Assembly (NCBI GenBank): GCA_017995665.1
Contig: JAGOIM010000003.1
Coordinates: 1 to 26,068 of the forward strand
Origin: Anaerolineaceae bacterium
GTDB taxonomy: Bacteria; Chloroflexota; Anaerolineae; Anaerolineales; Anaerolineaceae
Length of the DNA stretch: 26,068 bases
Direction of reading: 5' to 3'
In this document: piece after piece, positions 15,924-23,670 of the stretch
Position numbering within the stretch: the first letter of the stretch is position 1
Layout of the letters: the number at the start of each line of letters is the position of its first letter
Program-made: the position numbers and the translations under genes
Notes under the pieces: generated by a model
What the model was told of the DNA's origin: nothing
Databases searched by the model: none
Seen by the model: only the letters and a program-made list of their open reading frames with translations

Positions 15924-18262
15924 TCGTCAATCATCTCCTCATTTTCATCATCCGCTTCCGGTAAGAGGATTTCGCGCTCCTTCCTACCGCTTCCTGCCGG
16001 GCCCAAAACCCCTCGCCCTTCAAGCTGATCGATCAACCAGGCTGCCCGCGGATAACCCAGACGCAAATTACGTTGCAAAAACGAAGTGTTTGCCCGTCGC
16101 TTAAGGCGGATGAGCTCGGTCGCTTCTTGAATCAACTTTTCGTCGCTGTCATCTTCTGTCTTATTTTGGACTTCGGTTTCCCAGGGCACATCATTCTCCG
16201 CCCCATCTTCTGCTTTCGGCCGGGAATCTGACTGAGTGCTTTGTTTTCCTGGCTCCGTCAAGTTTAAATTCATCCCTGTACCGCGTTCTATAATTTCTTG
16301 TTTTTGCCACCAGTCGATTACTTTATTGATTTCCTGATCAGAAACCATCACACCTTGTGCCCGTTGGGGATGACCGACTTCAGGATGCAAAAAGAGCAAA
16401 TCTCCTTTGCCCAAAAGCGTTTCAGCACCGGTGTGGTCTAAAATCACCTTTGAATCGATGGAAGAAGCAACCGTAAAAGCAATTCTGGTCGGGAAGTTGG
16501 CTTTGATCACGCCGGTAACAATGTCTGTGCTGGGGCGTTGCGTTGCAACAATCAAGTGCATTCCAACCGCCCGGGCTTTTTGAGCCAATCGGACAATCGC
16601 CAACTCCGTCTCTTCCCTTGCGTTAAGCATCAAATCTGCCAGCTCATCAACCAAAATGACAATTCGGGGAAGTCGGACTTTTCCCAGTTTTTCCATTCTC
16701 TGGTTATAAGTATCCAAGTTTCGTGCTCTCACTTCTTCGAGCAAACGATAACGGTTATCCATCTCGGTGGTTGCCCAGCGCAAAACAGCCATAATTCGGT
16801 CAACATTGGTTTCGGTGTTCCCAAGTAAGTGAGGCAAACCGTTAAATCGACGCAACTCAACCAATTTCGGGTCAATCATCACTAATTTCAAATCGTCAGG
16901 ATTGTTGTTCATCACCAGCGCAAGCGTTATGGCCGCCATCCCTACCGACTTGCCGGAATTTGTCGTACCCGCAATCAAAAGATGGGGCATGCTTGCCAGA
17001 TCTGAAACGACAGGCTGACCGGAAACGCCTCTTCCCAATGGAATCGCCAGGGGCGATTTTATCTGACCAAATTCGGGCGATTCGAGCAAAGGTTTTAATC
17101 TTACAATAGTATGCTCACTATTAGGCACTTCAATGCCAACATAAGATTCTCCCGGTACAGGTGCCTCGATGCGCAGTCGTTCTGCCTTGAGCGCTAAAGC
17201 CAGGTCCCTTGCCAGTCCGGAAATTTGTTTAATCCGAACTTTCATTTTTTCTTCAGTATTGCGTTTGTCAAAGTAACCCGGCTCCACAGCATATTGCGTA
17301 ACCGTCGGCCCTGCCCTGTAGCCAACCACCTTTGCGGGAATACCAAATTCTCCCAATGTTTGTTCGATTATGGCAGCATTCGTATCAATTGTCGCCTGAT
17401 TAGCAATCACAGATTTTTCAGCATCAAGCAGATTCAGGGGAGGCAATTCGTCCGAACGTGGTTTTAACGGTACATCATTTTTGGCTTTGTTATTGTCAAT
17501 CAAGCCGCCATTTTTAAATGCCAGCGGTAACTCCATTTGCGATTTAACTTTTGGCGTTTCCTTTACTCTTGTTTCCACTTTTTCAGTGTTCACAGGCAAA
17601 AGGCTGACAAATTCAGAAGTTGGGATTTCTTCTTCGAGCGGCATTTGTGAATCAACTTCCCTCTCTAACCTTTCACCCTTTGCCCATCGCTCAATTTTGC
17701 CGGCAAGGCGAAAGCCTAAGACCAGAAGAATTATAGATAAGACCACCAAAATAATTGCAGCCGGAAAATTTCCCACCAAACTTTTTAGGGGATATGCCAA
17801 GCCATAGCCAACGATACCACCCGCTCCATTTCCAGCATTTACCGTTGAAACGGAGTCGTTTGCGAAAGCTGAGAATGCTCCAAGCAAGAGAAAGGCTCCC
17901 AATTGAACCAAAATCACCCGAATTAATCGGAAGTTTTTCGGTGGCTGTTTTCTCCAGAGCAACAAAAACCAGCCACTCAGAAAGAAAAGCACACCAACCA
18001 AATACCGCCCCCATCCAAACCAGCGCTTCAAGGCAGAGACCGATTGGTCAATCAACTTGCCATCAGTGATACCGAAAACCGCCAAAAATAAAATTGCACC
18101 AACAACGATTAACAGTAATGCTGCTAAATCCCAGAGCATTCTTCGTCTTTTTTGCTTTTGCTTCTCTCGGTTTTCAGCCTCAGCTTCTGCCTGCTGCTGC
18201 AATTCCAGCTTTTTAGCTTTGGTGATTCTTTCAGTTTTTGGTTTCGTCTGATTTTGCGCCAC
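15920..18262 (-). CDS. ftsK: DNA translocase FtsK/SpoIIIE
   Basis: FtsK pumps DNA at the division septum so that chromosomes segregate before the cell closes. Four membrane helices lie at about residues 43-64, 86-103, 113-134 and 163-187. A short charged linker leads to the alpha domain (from about 285), and the RecA-like motor has Walker A GTTNSGKS (432-439) and Walker B VILVDE (535-540). The C-terminal gamma winged helix (about 706-765, LRLGYPRAAWLIDQLEGRG) reads polar DNA signals. The length of 780 residues is SpoIIIE-like, without the long linker of E. coli FtsK. The start is GTG at 18262 with GGAG just upstream. The gene is 64 nt behind the membrane regulator gene, with no terminator between them. 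Confidence 0.97.
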   Translation of the reverse strand: MAQNQTKPKTERITKAKKLELQQQAEAEAENREKQKQKRRRMLWDLAALLLIVVGAILFLAVFGITDGKLIDQSVSALKRWFGWGRYLVGVLFFLSGWFLLLWRKQPPKNFRLIRVILVQLGAFLLLGAFSAFANDSVSTVNAGNGAGGIVGYGLAYPLKSLVGNFPAAIILVVLSIILLVLGFRLAGKIERWAKGERLEREVDSQMPLEEEIPTSEFVSLLPVNTEKVETRVKETPKVKSQMELPLAFKNGGLIDNNKAKNDVPLKPRSDELPPLNLLDAEKSVIANQATIDTNAAIIEQTLGEFGIPAKVVGYRAGPTVTQYAVEPGYFDKRNTEEKMKVRIKQISGLARDLALALKAERLRIEAPVPGESYVGIEVPNSEHTIVRLKPLLESPEFGQIKSPLAIPLGRGVSGQPVVSDLASMPHLLIAGTTNSGKSVGMAAITLALVMNNNPDDLKLVMIDPKLVELRRFNGLPHLLGNTETNVDRIMAVLRWATTEMDNRYRLLEEVRARNLDTYNQRMEKLGKVRLPRIVILVDELADLMLNAREETELAIVRLAQKARAVGMHLIVATQRPSTDIVTGVIKANFPTRIAFTVASSIDSKVILDHTGAETLLGKGDLLFLHPEVGHPQRAQGVMVSDQEINKVIDWWQKQEIIERGTGMNLNLTEPGKQSTQSDSRPKAEDGAENDVPWETEVQNKTEDDSDEKLIQEATELIRLKRRANTSFLQRNLRLGYPRAAWLIDQLEGRGVLGPAGSGRKEREILLPEADDENEEMIDE

Positions 18263-18326
18263 AATTGACTCCGCTTAAATGCAAGTTATTCAGCCTTTAC
18301 CTTACAATATCCGTGCCAGAATTGAT

Positions 18327-20285
18327 TCATTCTTCCGGATGCTCTTTAGATTGCTCTTCAGCATTGGTTTCAGCTTCCTTATCTTGATTGAAAGCATGCG
18401 CATCAGCTTCCAGGTCTGCAATTTTTTGAGCCACAGTTTCAATGGCAATTTTTTGTTTGCGATAGAGATCAGCTTCAGAAACTGCCAGTTTTCGGGCGAC
18501 TTCCCGAACCTTTTTCCCCTGCAAGTATTTCAGATCCAAAATGTTATAAAGCAGCCATTCGCTTGTATATTTTCGGTCACCACTTGGTTTTGTCATCTCG
18601 ATTGCTTCGGTCAAAACTGCCCGAAGTGCATTTGTGAGGTTACCTTCCATGTGTTCGCTTTCGACCTCAACTACCTTCAGTTGCAAAAGTGGATTACTGG
18701 TCAATTTCGGTCCACCCCAATAATGCGTCAGGGCATCCTTTACCCAGCTTTCCATTCCTTCGGGCAGATCGCTTTGTTCGATGCTCTCAAGTGGCTCTAT
18801 TTTGAAACTGGAGATAGCACGAAAGTTTTGCAGGGCATCAACTTCAGTTTGCAAAGAGGATAAACTTTCAATCACTTGCTTTTGGATGGCGTGGTCTTTA
18901 ATCGCCAGACTCGCCCGTTCTGCCAATTCCAAGACAGCTTTGCGGTCCTCTTCTTCCAGCTCCCGATCCTCATTTTTGATAAAACCACCCAAACCGAGAT
19001 AATGTTCCTTGCCGTCTTCAAGCTCAATTTGCAAGGGCAGTAAATACAAACCTTCCCATTCAAACAAAGCCTCTTCCGGCTCAATTTCATTCACTTGTTT
19101 GATGAAAGTTTCATCAATTTTCAGTTCATCAATCGCTTTTTGCTCGCCGGTCGTAACCACCTGACTCACATTATCGCCCTCCAAAACAGCAATAAAGCCA
19201 GCGGAAACCGGAAGTCGGTCGCTAATCAGAGCGCCAATTGTCTCAAGCAATTGCTGTAAATCTCGATTCGTGAGCATTCGATCTTGCAAATTTTGAATTC
19301 TTTCCAGGTCTTCCTTGTCAGATCCCCAAAAGAATTTCTTTTCAACATAGGGTGAAACAATATTGATGGCATATTGAATCAACAAAATACTGCCCACAAT
19401 CACCATCGGCACCAAGAATATGTAAGGGTTGCCCAAGCGTTCGCCATAGCGCCGCGTAATTGTCACCAAGGCTAAAACGACAGCTGCTGTAAGTGGCCCT
19501 CTCAAAAGCCAGCGCCACAAGCGACTCTTAATCTGGCGGTCTGTCCAACGCAGGCCAAAAAATGATACGGTATAAGTCATCACAATGATGAATAATCCGT
19601 TAATAACCGAACCAATGATGCTAACCAGCCAAAACCAATGCGGATGTTGAGCAAACCAGCTATTTCCATGATATAAAAAGGTGACGCTGTTAATCGCAAT
19701 CGCAGCGACGCCAACCATCAGGTAAATCATCCTGCGCATACCGGTCTTCGTGCTGGTTCGAATCAAAGTCCGAATCAAATTATAACTAACCAGCATCATC
19801 ACCAAAATATAAAAGAGTCCGAAATAAAAAGTGGTCTGATTTCTTTCCAAAAAAGCCATCGGCGCTTTTGTTGGCGCTAAACCACCAATTGTCACTCCAA
19901 AGAAAATCAAAATCGCTGATACGATTGAAATAACATAAGCCACAACAACAAAGGTCTTCCGTCTGCCCCGGCTTGGTCGACCGGTAACGGTTAACAACTG
20001 GTCTGAAAAATGAAAAAATACTGCCGGAAGCATCATCAAACCAACCCATTTCATCTGAAGCCAAAATTGAACAAACTCCGGTCGGTCCGAAACAATCACA
20101 ACCGTTTCACTGCTGTATATCAAAGCCAAACAAAACAAAACCAGCAAAAAAATCCGCACAATCCGATCTTTGAAATTGAATCCGGTGCTATACATCAGCA
20201 AGGCAATTGCAGTAATTGCCACACCTGCATTTACGATTTGATACAATGTTTCCAAAATCAAAGAAAGATTAAGCGTCACAGTCAT
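18327..20285 (-). CDS. Multi-helix membrane protein with GAF-like and HTH regions, no kinase
   Basis: This is a 652-residue protein. The N-terminal half has about nine hydrophobic helices (roughly 11-32, 42-66, 78-98, 111-136, 151-174, 187-206, 218-242, 264-277, 286-310). Their layout is like the 7TM sensor regions found in front of histidine kinases. A GAF-like domain follows at about 330-465, then a short coiled coil (466-490). The C-terminal domain (about 511-625) ends in a helix-turn-helix-like stretch, GKKVREVARKLAVSEADLYRKQ. No H-box, HATPase, GGDEF or phosphatase motif is present. I associate this C-terminal domain with Chloroflexota regulators. The likely role is a membrane-bound one-component transcription regulator. 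The ligand and target are unknown. It lies 12 nt behind the GNAT gene. Confidence 0.7.
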   Translation of the reverse strand: MTVTLNLSLILETLYQIVNAGVAITAIALLMYSTGFNFKDRIVRIFLLVLFCLALIYSSETVVIVSDRPEFVQFWLQMKWVGLMMLPAVFFHFSDQLLTVTGRPSRGRRKTFVVVAYVISIVSAILIFFGVTIGGLAPTKAPMAFLERNQTTFYFGLFYILVMMLVSYNLIRTLIRTSTKTGMRRMIYLMVGVAAIAINSVTFLYHGNSWFAQHPHWFWLVSIIGSVINGLFIIVMTYTVSFFGLRWTDRQIKSRLWRWLLRGPLTAAVVLALVTITRRYGERLGNPYIFLVPMVIVGSILLIQYAINIVSPYVEKKFFWGSDKEDLERIQNLQDRMLTNRDLQQLLETIGALISDRLPVSAGFIAVLEGDNVSQVVTTGEQKAIDELKIDETFIKQVNEIEPEEALFEWEGLYLLPLQIELEDGKEHYLGLGGFIKNEDRELEEEDRKAVLELAERASLAIKDHAIQKQVIESLSSLQTEVDALQNFRAISSFKIEPLESIEQSDLPEGMESWVKDALTHYWGGPKLTSNPLLQLKVVEVESEHMEGNLTNALRAVLTEAIEMTKPSGDRKYTSEWLLYNILDLKYLQGKKVREVARKLAVSEADLYRKQKIAIETVAQKIADLEADAHAFNQDKEAETNAEEQSKEHPEE

Positions 20286-20297
20286 AAAAATCTCTGC

Positions 20298-20837
20298 TTA
20301 TGCCAGACGTTTCTGGTAGAAAAGTGCCGGGTCCTCGTTGGGGAAATATTGTTCCATAAAGCCACAAATCTCATAACCACAACGGAGAGCCAGTTCCACC
20401 ATCGGATAATTACGCATTGGGATTTCGAGCAAAACCCTATGCAAATCCTGCCTCGCGCCCCAATCTTCCACCGCAGCCAGCATCGTTCGGCCGATGCCAC
20501 TCTGCCTGACTTCCGGCATCACAACCAAATTTGTTATTCGTACCGTCATTGGCAAAGTTTTCGCATCAATGGTGACATAACTAACCAAAACATCTTCCAG
20601 TACACCAGCATAAATCAAGTTGGCATCGTCCCAGGTTTTTAACAAAGAGCTTTTATCGCGCATATAGCTCAAATGCACTTCACGAGGGAGCTTGATTGGT
20701 TCAAAATTAAAAGAAGCATTTTGATTTTCCACATTTGCCCGCATACGATAGGCATAATGGCTCTTGAAACTATGATCCAGCCCGAGCATATCATCATAAT
20801 GCTTGCTGGTTGCAATGAGAACTTTGAGCAATGCCAT
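20298..20837 (-). CDS. GNAT family N-acetyltransferase
   Basis: This 179-residue protein has the GNAT fold signature. Strand four and the acetyl-CoA pyrophosphate loop read LVVMPEVRQSGIGRTML (about residues 104-120, with R/Q-x-x-G-x-G at RQSGIG). The C-terminal part carries NYPMVELALRCGYEICGF, the usual acetyl-CoA and substrate-closing segment. Members transfer acetyl groups to amines of small molecules or proteins; the substrate here is unknown. AAGAGGT precedes the ATG at 20837. It sits 11 nt behind the Ig-domain gene and 12 nt ahead of the membrane regulator gene, so all three are very likely one transcript. Confidence 0.88.
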   Translation of the reverse strand: MALLKVLIATSKHYDDMLGLDHSFKSHYAYRMRANVENQNASFNFEPIKLPREVHLSYMRDKSSLLKTWDDANLIYAGVLEDVLVSYVTIDAKTLPMTVRITNLVVMPEVRQSGIGRTMLAAVEDWGARQDLHRVLLEIPMRNYPMVELALRCGYEICGFMEQYFPNEDPALFYQKRLA

Positions 20838-20848
20838 TTTTACCTCTT

Positions 20849-21532
20849 CTATTCTGCCGGAATACTTACTTGAATTACACAGGCACTTTGTTCAACACCG
20901 TCATTGTCCAAAGCGACCAGTCTGAGCATATATTCGCCGGGATCCAGGTCGTTGGTATACCAATTGCCCAGGCTTTCGTCAATCCGAACACCGCTTCCGG
21001 CTGCAATCGTTTGCCAATTGGCTTCCATCGTTGAATATTCGTATTTATACGATCCAAAATTCTCCGTGTTTACGCTGCCAATCAATTCAACCACACCCGA
21101 AACTTCTGAAAGGTGCTCCGGACTTTCAATTTCCAAAACGTCGTTTATACAATTACTCTCAATCCCTTCATGTTGAACCTGAGGATAAACTGTTGGTGTC
21201 GGGGTTGCTCCCTCGGGAGGAGGTCCCAGCGTTACGGTTGGTGTCGTCAGAACTTCGATTGTAGCTGTCGCAAAAGTAGGTTCCTGAGCCAGTTCACCGG
21301 CCAAAAAAGTAGCCACAACGAACTCGCCAACCGTCAGCAAGCCAACCAAAATCAAAACCGTACTGGCGCCAACCACCTTCCGTTGCGCTGCTTCGCGCTC
21401 CAAACCGAAAATTGCTGAGCGCTTTTCCTGCAAAGCCATCAATATTCGTCGCAAATAAATCAAGGCGACGATCCCCAGCATTAAATAGATCGGAACTTCA
21501 AATTCCGCTAAAAATTGAATAACGTAATTCAT
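20849..21532 (-). CDS. Two-helix membrane protein with extracytoplasmic Ig-like domain
   Basis: This 227-residue protein has membrane helices at about 12-32 and 55-78. A Thr/Pro-rich linker (about 85-120) follows, and then a beta-rich C-terminal domain (about 128-225). That domain contains the pattern SPEHLSEVSGVVELIGSV, then NWYTNDLDPGEYMLRLVALDNDG, and ends QVSI. It resembles Ig/FN3-like modules common on Anaerolineae surface proteins. Cys128 and Cys218 bracket the domain and could form a disulfide outside the cell. Its ATG directly abuts the punA stop (21533) without an evident ribosome-binding site, so it probably depends on translational coupling. I cannot name a function; binding an envelope or extracellular partner is plausible. 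Confidence 0.75.
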   Translation of the reverse strand: MNYVIQFLAEFEVPIYLMLGIVALIYLRRILMALQEKRSAIFGLEREAAQRKVVGASTVLILVGLLTVGEFVVATFLAGELAQEPTFATATIEVLTTPTVTLGPPPEGATPTPTVYPQVQHEGIESNCINDVLEIESPEHLSEVSGVVELIGSVNTENFGSYKYEYSTMEANWQTIAAGSGVRIDESLGNWYTNDLDPGEYMLRLVALDNDGVEQSACVIQVSIPAE

Positions 21533-22369
21533 TTATAACCGACGAAGAACACCTCGGATGATTTTCATCAAATTCGGTGCAAGTTGATCACCAACCTCAA
21601 GAACTTCTTCGTGGCTCGCTTTGTTTGTGCCATCCGGGTCAATTTTATTTGTAATTGTCGCAAATCCGAGAATATCCATCCCGCCATGTTTGGCAACGAT
21701 TGCCTCGGGCACAGTCGACATTCCAACTGCGTCCACCCCAACCATCTTCAGGAAACGGCAATCAGCCGGCGTTTCAAAAGAGGGTCCGGACAAGCAAACG
21801 TAAACGCCCTGATGGAGTTTTAAGCCCAGACCACTTGCAACGTCTTCCGCCAATTCAATCAGCTCAGGATTGTAAATCGCGCTCATATCGGGGAAGCGCG
21901 GGCCAAATTCGTCCAAATTCGGTCCACGGAGAGGGTTTTCTCCAGCCATTGGTAAAAGTGCCAGATGATCTTTAATCAACATGATATCGCCCGGGTAAAA
22001 ATCGTCGTGTAAACCACCTGAGGCATTCGTCAATATCAAAGTTTTAATTCCCAAACGTTGCATTACGCGAATAGGCAGACCAATCTTGGAAACGCTGTGA
22101 CCTTCGTAATAATGCGTGCGCCCCTGCAGAACCAAAACTTGCTTGCCTTCCAATTCGCCAATCACCAAACGTCCCTTATGACCGGGAACGGTTGACTGAG
22201 GCCAAAACGGAATTTCATGGGTGGGGATGATAACCGGGTTTTCGATGGATTCCGCTAATTCACCCAGCCCCGAGCCAAGAATTAGCGCAATTTGGGGTTC
22301 TGTGGTCAATCGGGCACGCACCGCATCAGTTGCGGCGTCAATTTCATGGTAACTTAAAAATTCGGTCAT
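21533..22369 (-). CDS. punA: Purine nucleoside phosphorylase
   Basis: This enzyme cleaves purine nucleosides with phosphate to the base and ribose-1-phosphate for salvage. The trimeric PNP motifs are all present: LGSGLGELA with Ser33, VPGHKGRLVIG with His64, GRTHYYEGH with Arg84 and His86, LTNASGG, SGPSFETPAD with Glu199, GMSTVPEA with Met217, and TITNK with Asn241. These positions almost equal the human PNP numbering (Ser33, Arg84, His86, Glu201, Met219, Asn243). The Glu/Asn pair indicates 6-oxopurine specificity. I chose ATG 22369 over GTG 22375, because GGAGG (22375-22379) is five nt from the ATG but overlaps the GTG. The protein is 278 residues. It is the first gene of the leftward run. 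Confidence 0.94.
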   Translation of the reverse strand: MTEFLSYHEIDAATDAVRARLTTEPQIALILGSGLGELAESIENPVIIPTHEIPFWPQSTVPGHKGRLVIGELEGKQVLVLQGRTHYYEGHSVSKIGLPIRVMQRLGIKTLILTNASGGLHDDFYPGDIMLIKDHLALLPMAGENPLRGPNLDEFGPRFPDMSAIYNPELIELAEDVASGLGLKLHQGVYVCLSGPSFETPADCRFLKMVGVDAVGMSTVPEAIVAKHGGMDILGFATITNKIDPDGTNKASHEEVLEVGDQLAPNLMKIIRGVLRRL

Positions 22370-22393
22370 ACTCACCTCCGGAGATTTTTCAAA

Positions 22394-22402
22394 ATTATAT
22401 CA
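22394..22402 (-). promoter_or_regulatory. Extended -10 promoter candidate for the punA operon
   Basis: On the minus strand the sequence reads TGATATAAT, a perfect extended -10 (TGnTATAAT). It would start transcription near 22387, about 18 nt before the punA start. No good -35 hexamer sits at the usual distance, which an extended -10 can tolerate. TTGACA is present but only 3 nt upstream of TATAAT, so it cannot be the -35. Confidence 0.5.
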
Positions 22403-22509
22403 TGTCAATTTGTCTCGGATGGATGGCGACAACAAAGAGCAAATTTAAAATATAAAAAATCTCCATTTATGATTATCAGTAAACAGTTAACCGAATTCCA
22501 AACAATATA

Positions 22510-22541
22510 CCGGACGGTGGGGTTATAATCCTCTCGTCCGG
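22510..22541 (-). terminator. Inverted repeat behind the lipoprotein gene, weak terminator candidate
   Basis: CCGGACG (22510-22516) and CGTCCGG (22535-22541) are exact 7-bp arms around an 18-nt loop that contains TATAAT on the + strand. Reading leftward from the lipoprotein gene, the stem is followed by TATATTGTTT, a partly T-rich tail. It lies about 100 nt past that gene's stop, so an operator or a degraded element is an alternative. Confidence 0.35.
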
Positions 22542-22641
22542 ATGGCGTGCTAATCTATTTCAGTTTTAAATCTATTTATTGCTTGGTTGAAACCCACTTG
22601 TAGACCATAATCTTTACCTTGTCGAAACATTACCCGACTTT

Positions 22642-23295
22642 CTAAGGCTTCGTAAAAAATGCATCTGAAAGCAAAGGTTGACAAGTTAGATTACCCATAC
22701 GATTAGTAAAACAATGTTCTCCATCACCGATACCATAAATAGTAATCCTGTCATCCTCGTATAAATTATCAAATGAATTTTTCATATTCACATAAAAAGC
22801 GTCATATGTTCCGCTTATGTAACATTGGATATCTTTAGTGCTAACAACATTAAAGACTCGACATTGAATTTTAATTTTTTCGTCCTTCAACTTTTCCGGG
22901 TAAGTCAAGAAATCTTTTTGATTCACGTAGCTGTATTGAGCAAAAAAATCGTTTGTGGCTTTTACCGCCTCAGAAGTTAATTGCCAAGTAGTGAAAGTTG
23001 CAGTTGGTGGCGTAGTAGGAGTTGGGCTATTAATTGGGGTTGGTGTGAAAGTTTGCGTTGGAGTAAGCGTTGGTGTAAGTGTTCTTGTAGCTGTTACAAC
23101 TTTCGTAATTACGTGAGGTGTGTTTGTGGGGTATGGAGTATAAGTAGAATAAGGGGTGTTTGTCGGATAATTTGTTTGCGTTGGTAATGCTGTAAGTGTC
23201 TGCTCTACAAAGGGCATCACCTGCTCTGGTTTTGGAGCGCATCCAGCAAGAAAAATCAACAAAGTCGAAAGTAATATTATTTTCCAGGTTCTCAT
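22642..23295 (-). CDS. Lipoprotein with Thr/Pro-rich stalk and small C-terminal domain
   Basis: The 217-residue product begins with MRTWKIILLSTLLIFLAGC, a lipoprotein signal with lipobox LAGC and lipid-bearing Cys19. Residues about 33-103 form a low-complexity Thr/Pro-rich stalk with TPT-like repeats, as in many Anaerolineae secreted proteins. The C-terminal part (about 105-217) has the pattern KLKDEKIKIQCRVFNV followed by DRITIYGIGDG, suggestive of an OB-fold-like beta barrel. It has four cysteines (145, 158, 195, 205) that may form disulfides. The function is unknown. The gene is AT-rich compared with punA and ftsK, and it stands alone between punA and the amidase. The start at 23295 has AAGG seven nt upstream. 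Confidence 0.8.
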   Translation of the reverse strand: MRTWKIILLSTLLIFLAGCAPKPEQVMPFVEQTLTALPTQTNYPTNTPYSTYTPYPTNTPHVITKVVTATRTLTPTLTPTQTFTPTPINSPTPTTPPTATFTTWQLTSEAVKATNDFFAQYSYVNQKDFLTYPEKLKDEKIKIQCRVFNVVSTKDIQCYISGTYDAFYVNMKNSFDNLYEDDRITIYGIGDGEHCFTNRMGNLTCQPLLSDAFFTKP

Positions 23296-23617
23296 CGTAA
23301 TGCCTTTTACCCTTTCATATATAGAACAAGAATTTTAATTGGTAGCTTACCTTCAGCAAGTTAACTCATTAATTTATTGTCAATCAACCCTCAAAATGTA
23401 TGCTTTGAAAATCATTAACCTACTTTTATAATATTATATCATTCTTTTCACATTTCTATCTTGCCTTTACTTGCTTAGCCCAATAAAAGGCTTTTGAATT
23501 AGTGAGCATTAACAGCTTGATAACTCAAAAATGACAGATAATTATTTATTGCCGAGAGCTCTTTGACAAATTTTCAGATAAAAAGGTTTTTGAAAGCTGT
23601 ACATTCAGACTTAAATA
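23296..23617. other. AT-rich non-coding spacer upstream of the lipoprotein gene
   Basis: No coding frame or RNA gene is convincing here. On the minus strand an extended -10, TGATATAAT (23433-23441), could drive the lipoprotein gene with a leader of about 130 nt. Its -35 is poor. A closer TATATA near 23315 is another weak candidate. Nothing else was recognised. Confidence 0.4.
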
Positions 23618-23652
23618 AAAAACCACCTGTTTTAGTGTAACAGGTGGTTTTT
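23618..23652 (-). terminator. Intrinsic terminator of the symporter-amidase operon
   Basis: The perfect 14-bp stem pairs AAAAACCACCTGTT (23618-23631) with AACAGGTGGTTTTT (23639-23652) around a 7-nt loop. On the minus strand it begins 18 nt past the amidase stop and runs into TTTTTTATTTAAG. This is the most canonical terminator in the window, and its symmetry could also serve + strand transcripts. Confidence 0.85.
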
Positions 23653-23670
23653 ACCTTTAACTGATCCAAG

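Noticed and set aside
18279..18863. 194-codon open frame on the + strand with a hydrophobic start
   Set aside because: Antisense to the HTH end of the membrane regulator; its hydrophobic, Phe-rich character mirrors charged codons on the real strand.
20010..20642. 210-codon open frame on the + strand
   Set aside because: It spans the junction of the membrane regulator and GNAT genes on the other strand and encodes a His/Asn/Gln-rich product typical of antisense frames.
22394..22411. TTGACA followed by TATAAT upstream of punA as a classical promoter
   Set aside because: Only 3 nt separate the hexamers, far from the required spacing of about 17; only the extended -10 reading was kept.
22535..22560. 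GTCCGGATGGCGTGCTAATC resembles the 5' part of a tRNA-Leu or tRNA-Ser
   Set aside because: No anticodon arm, T arm or matching 3' acceptor follows, so neither a tRNA nor a clear attachment-site remnant can be supported.
23030..23242. TPT-coding repeats in the lipoprotein gene as a DNA satellite or CRISPR-like array
   Set aside because: The repetition follows the reading frame of a Thr/Pro stalk and has no constant repeat-spacer structure.
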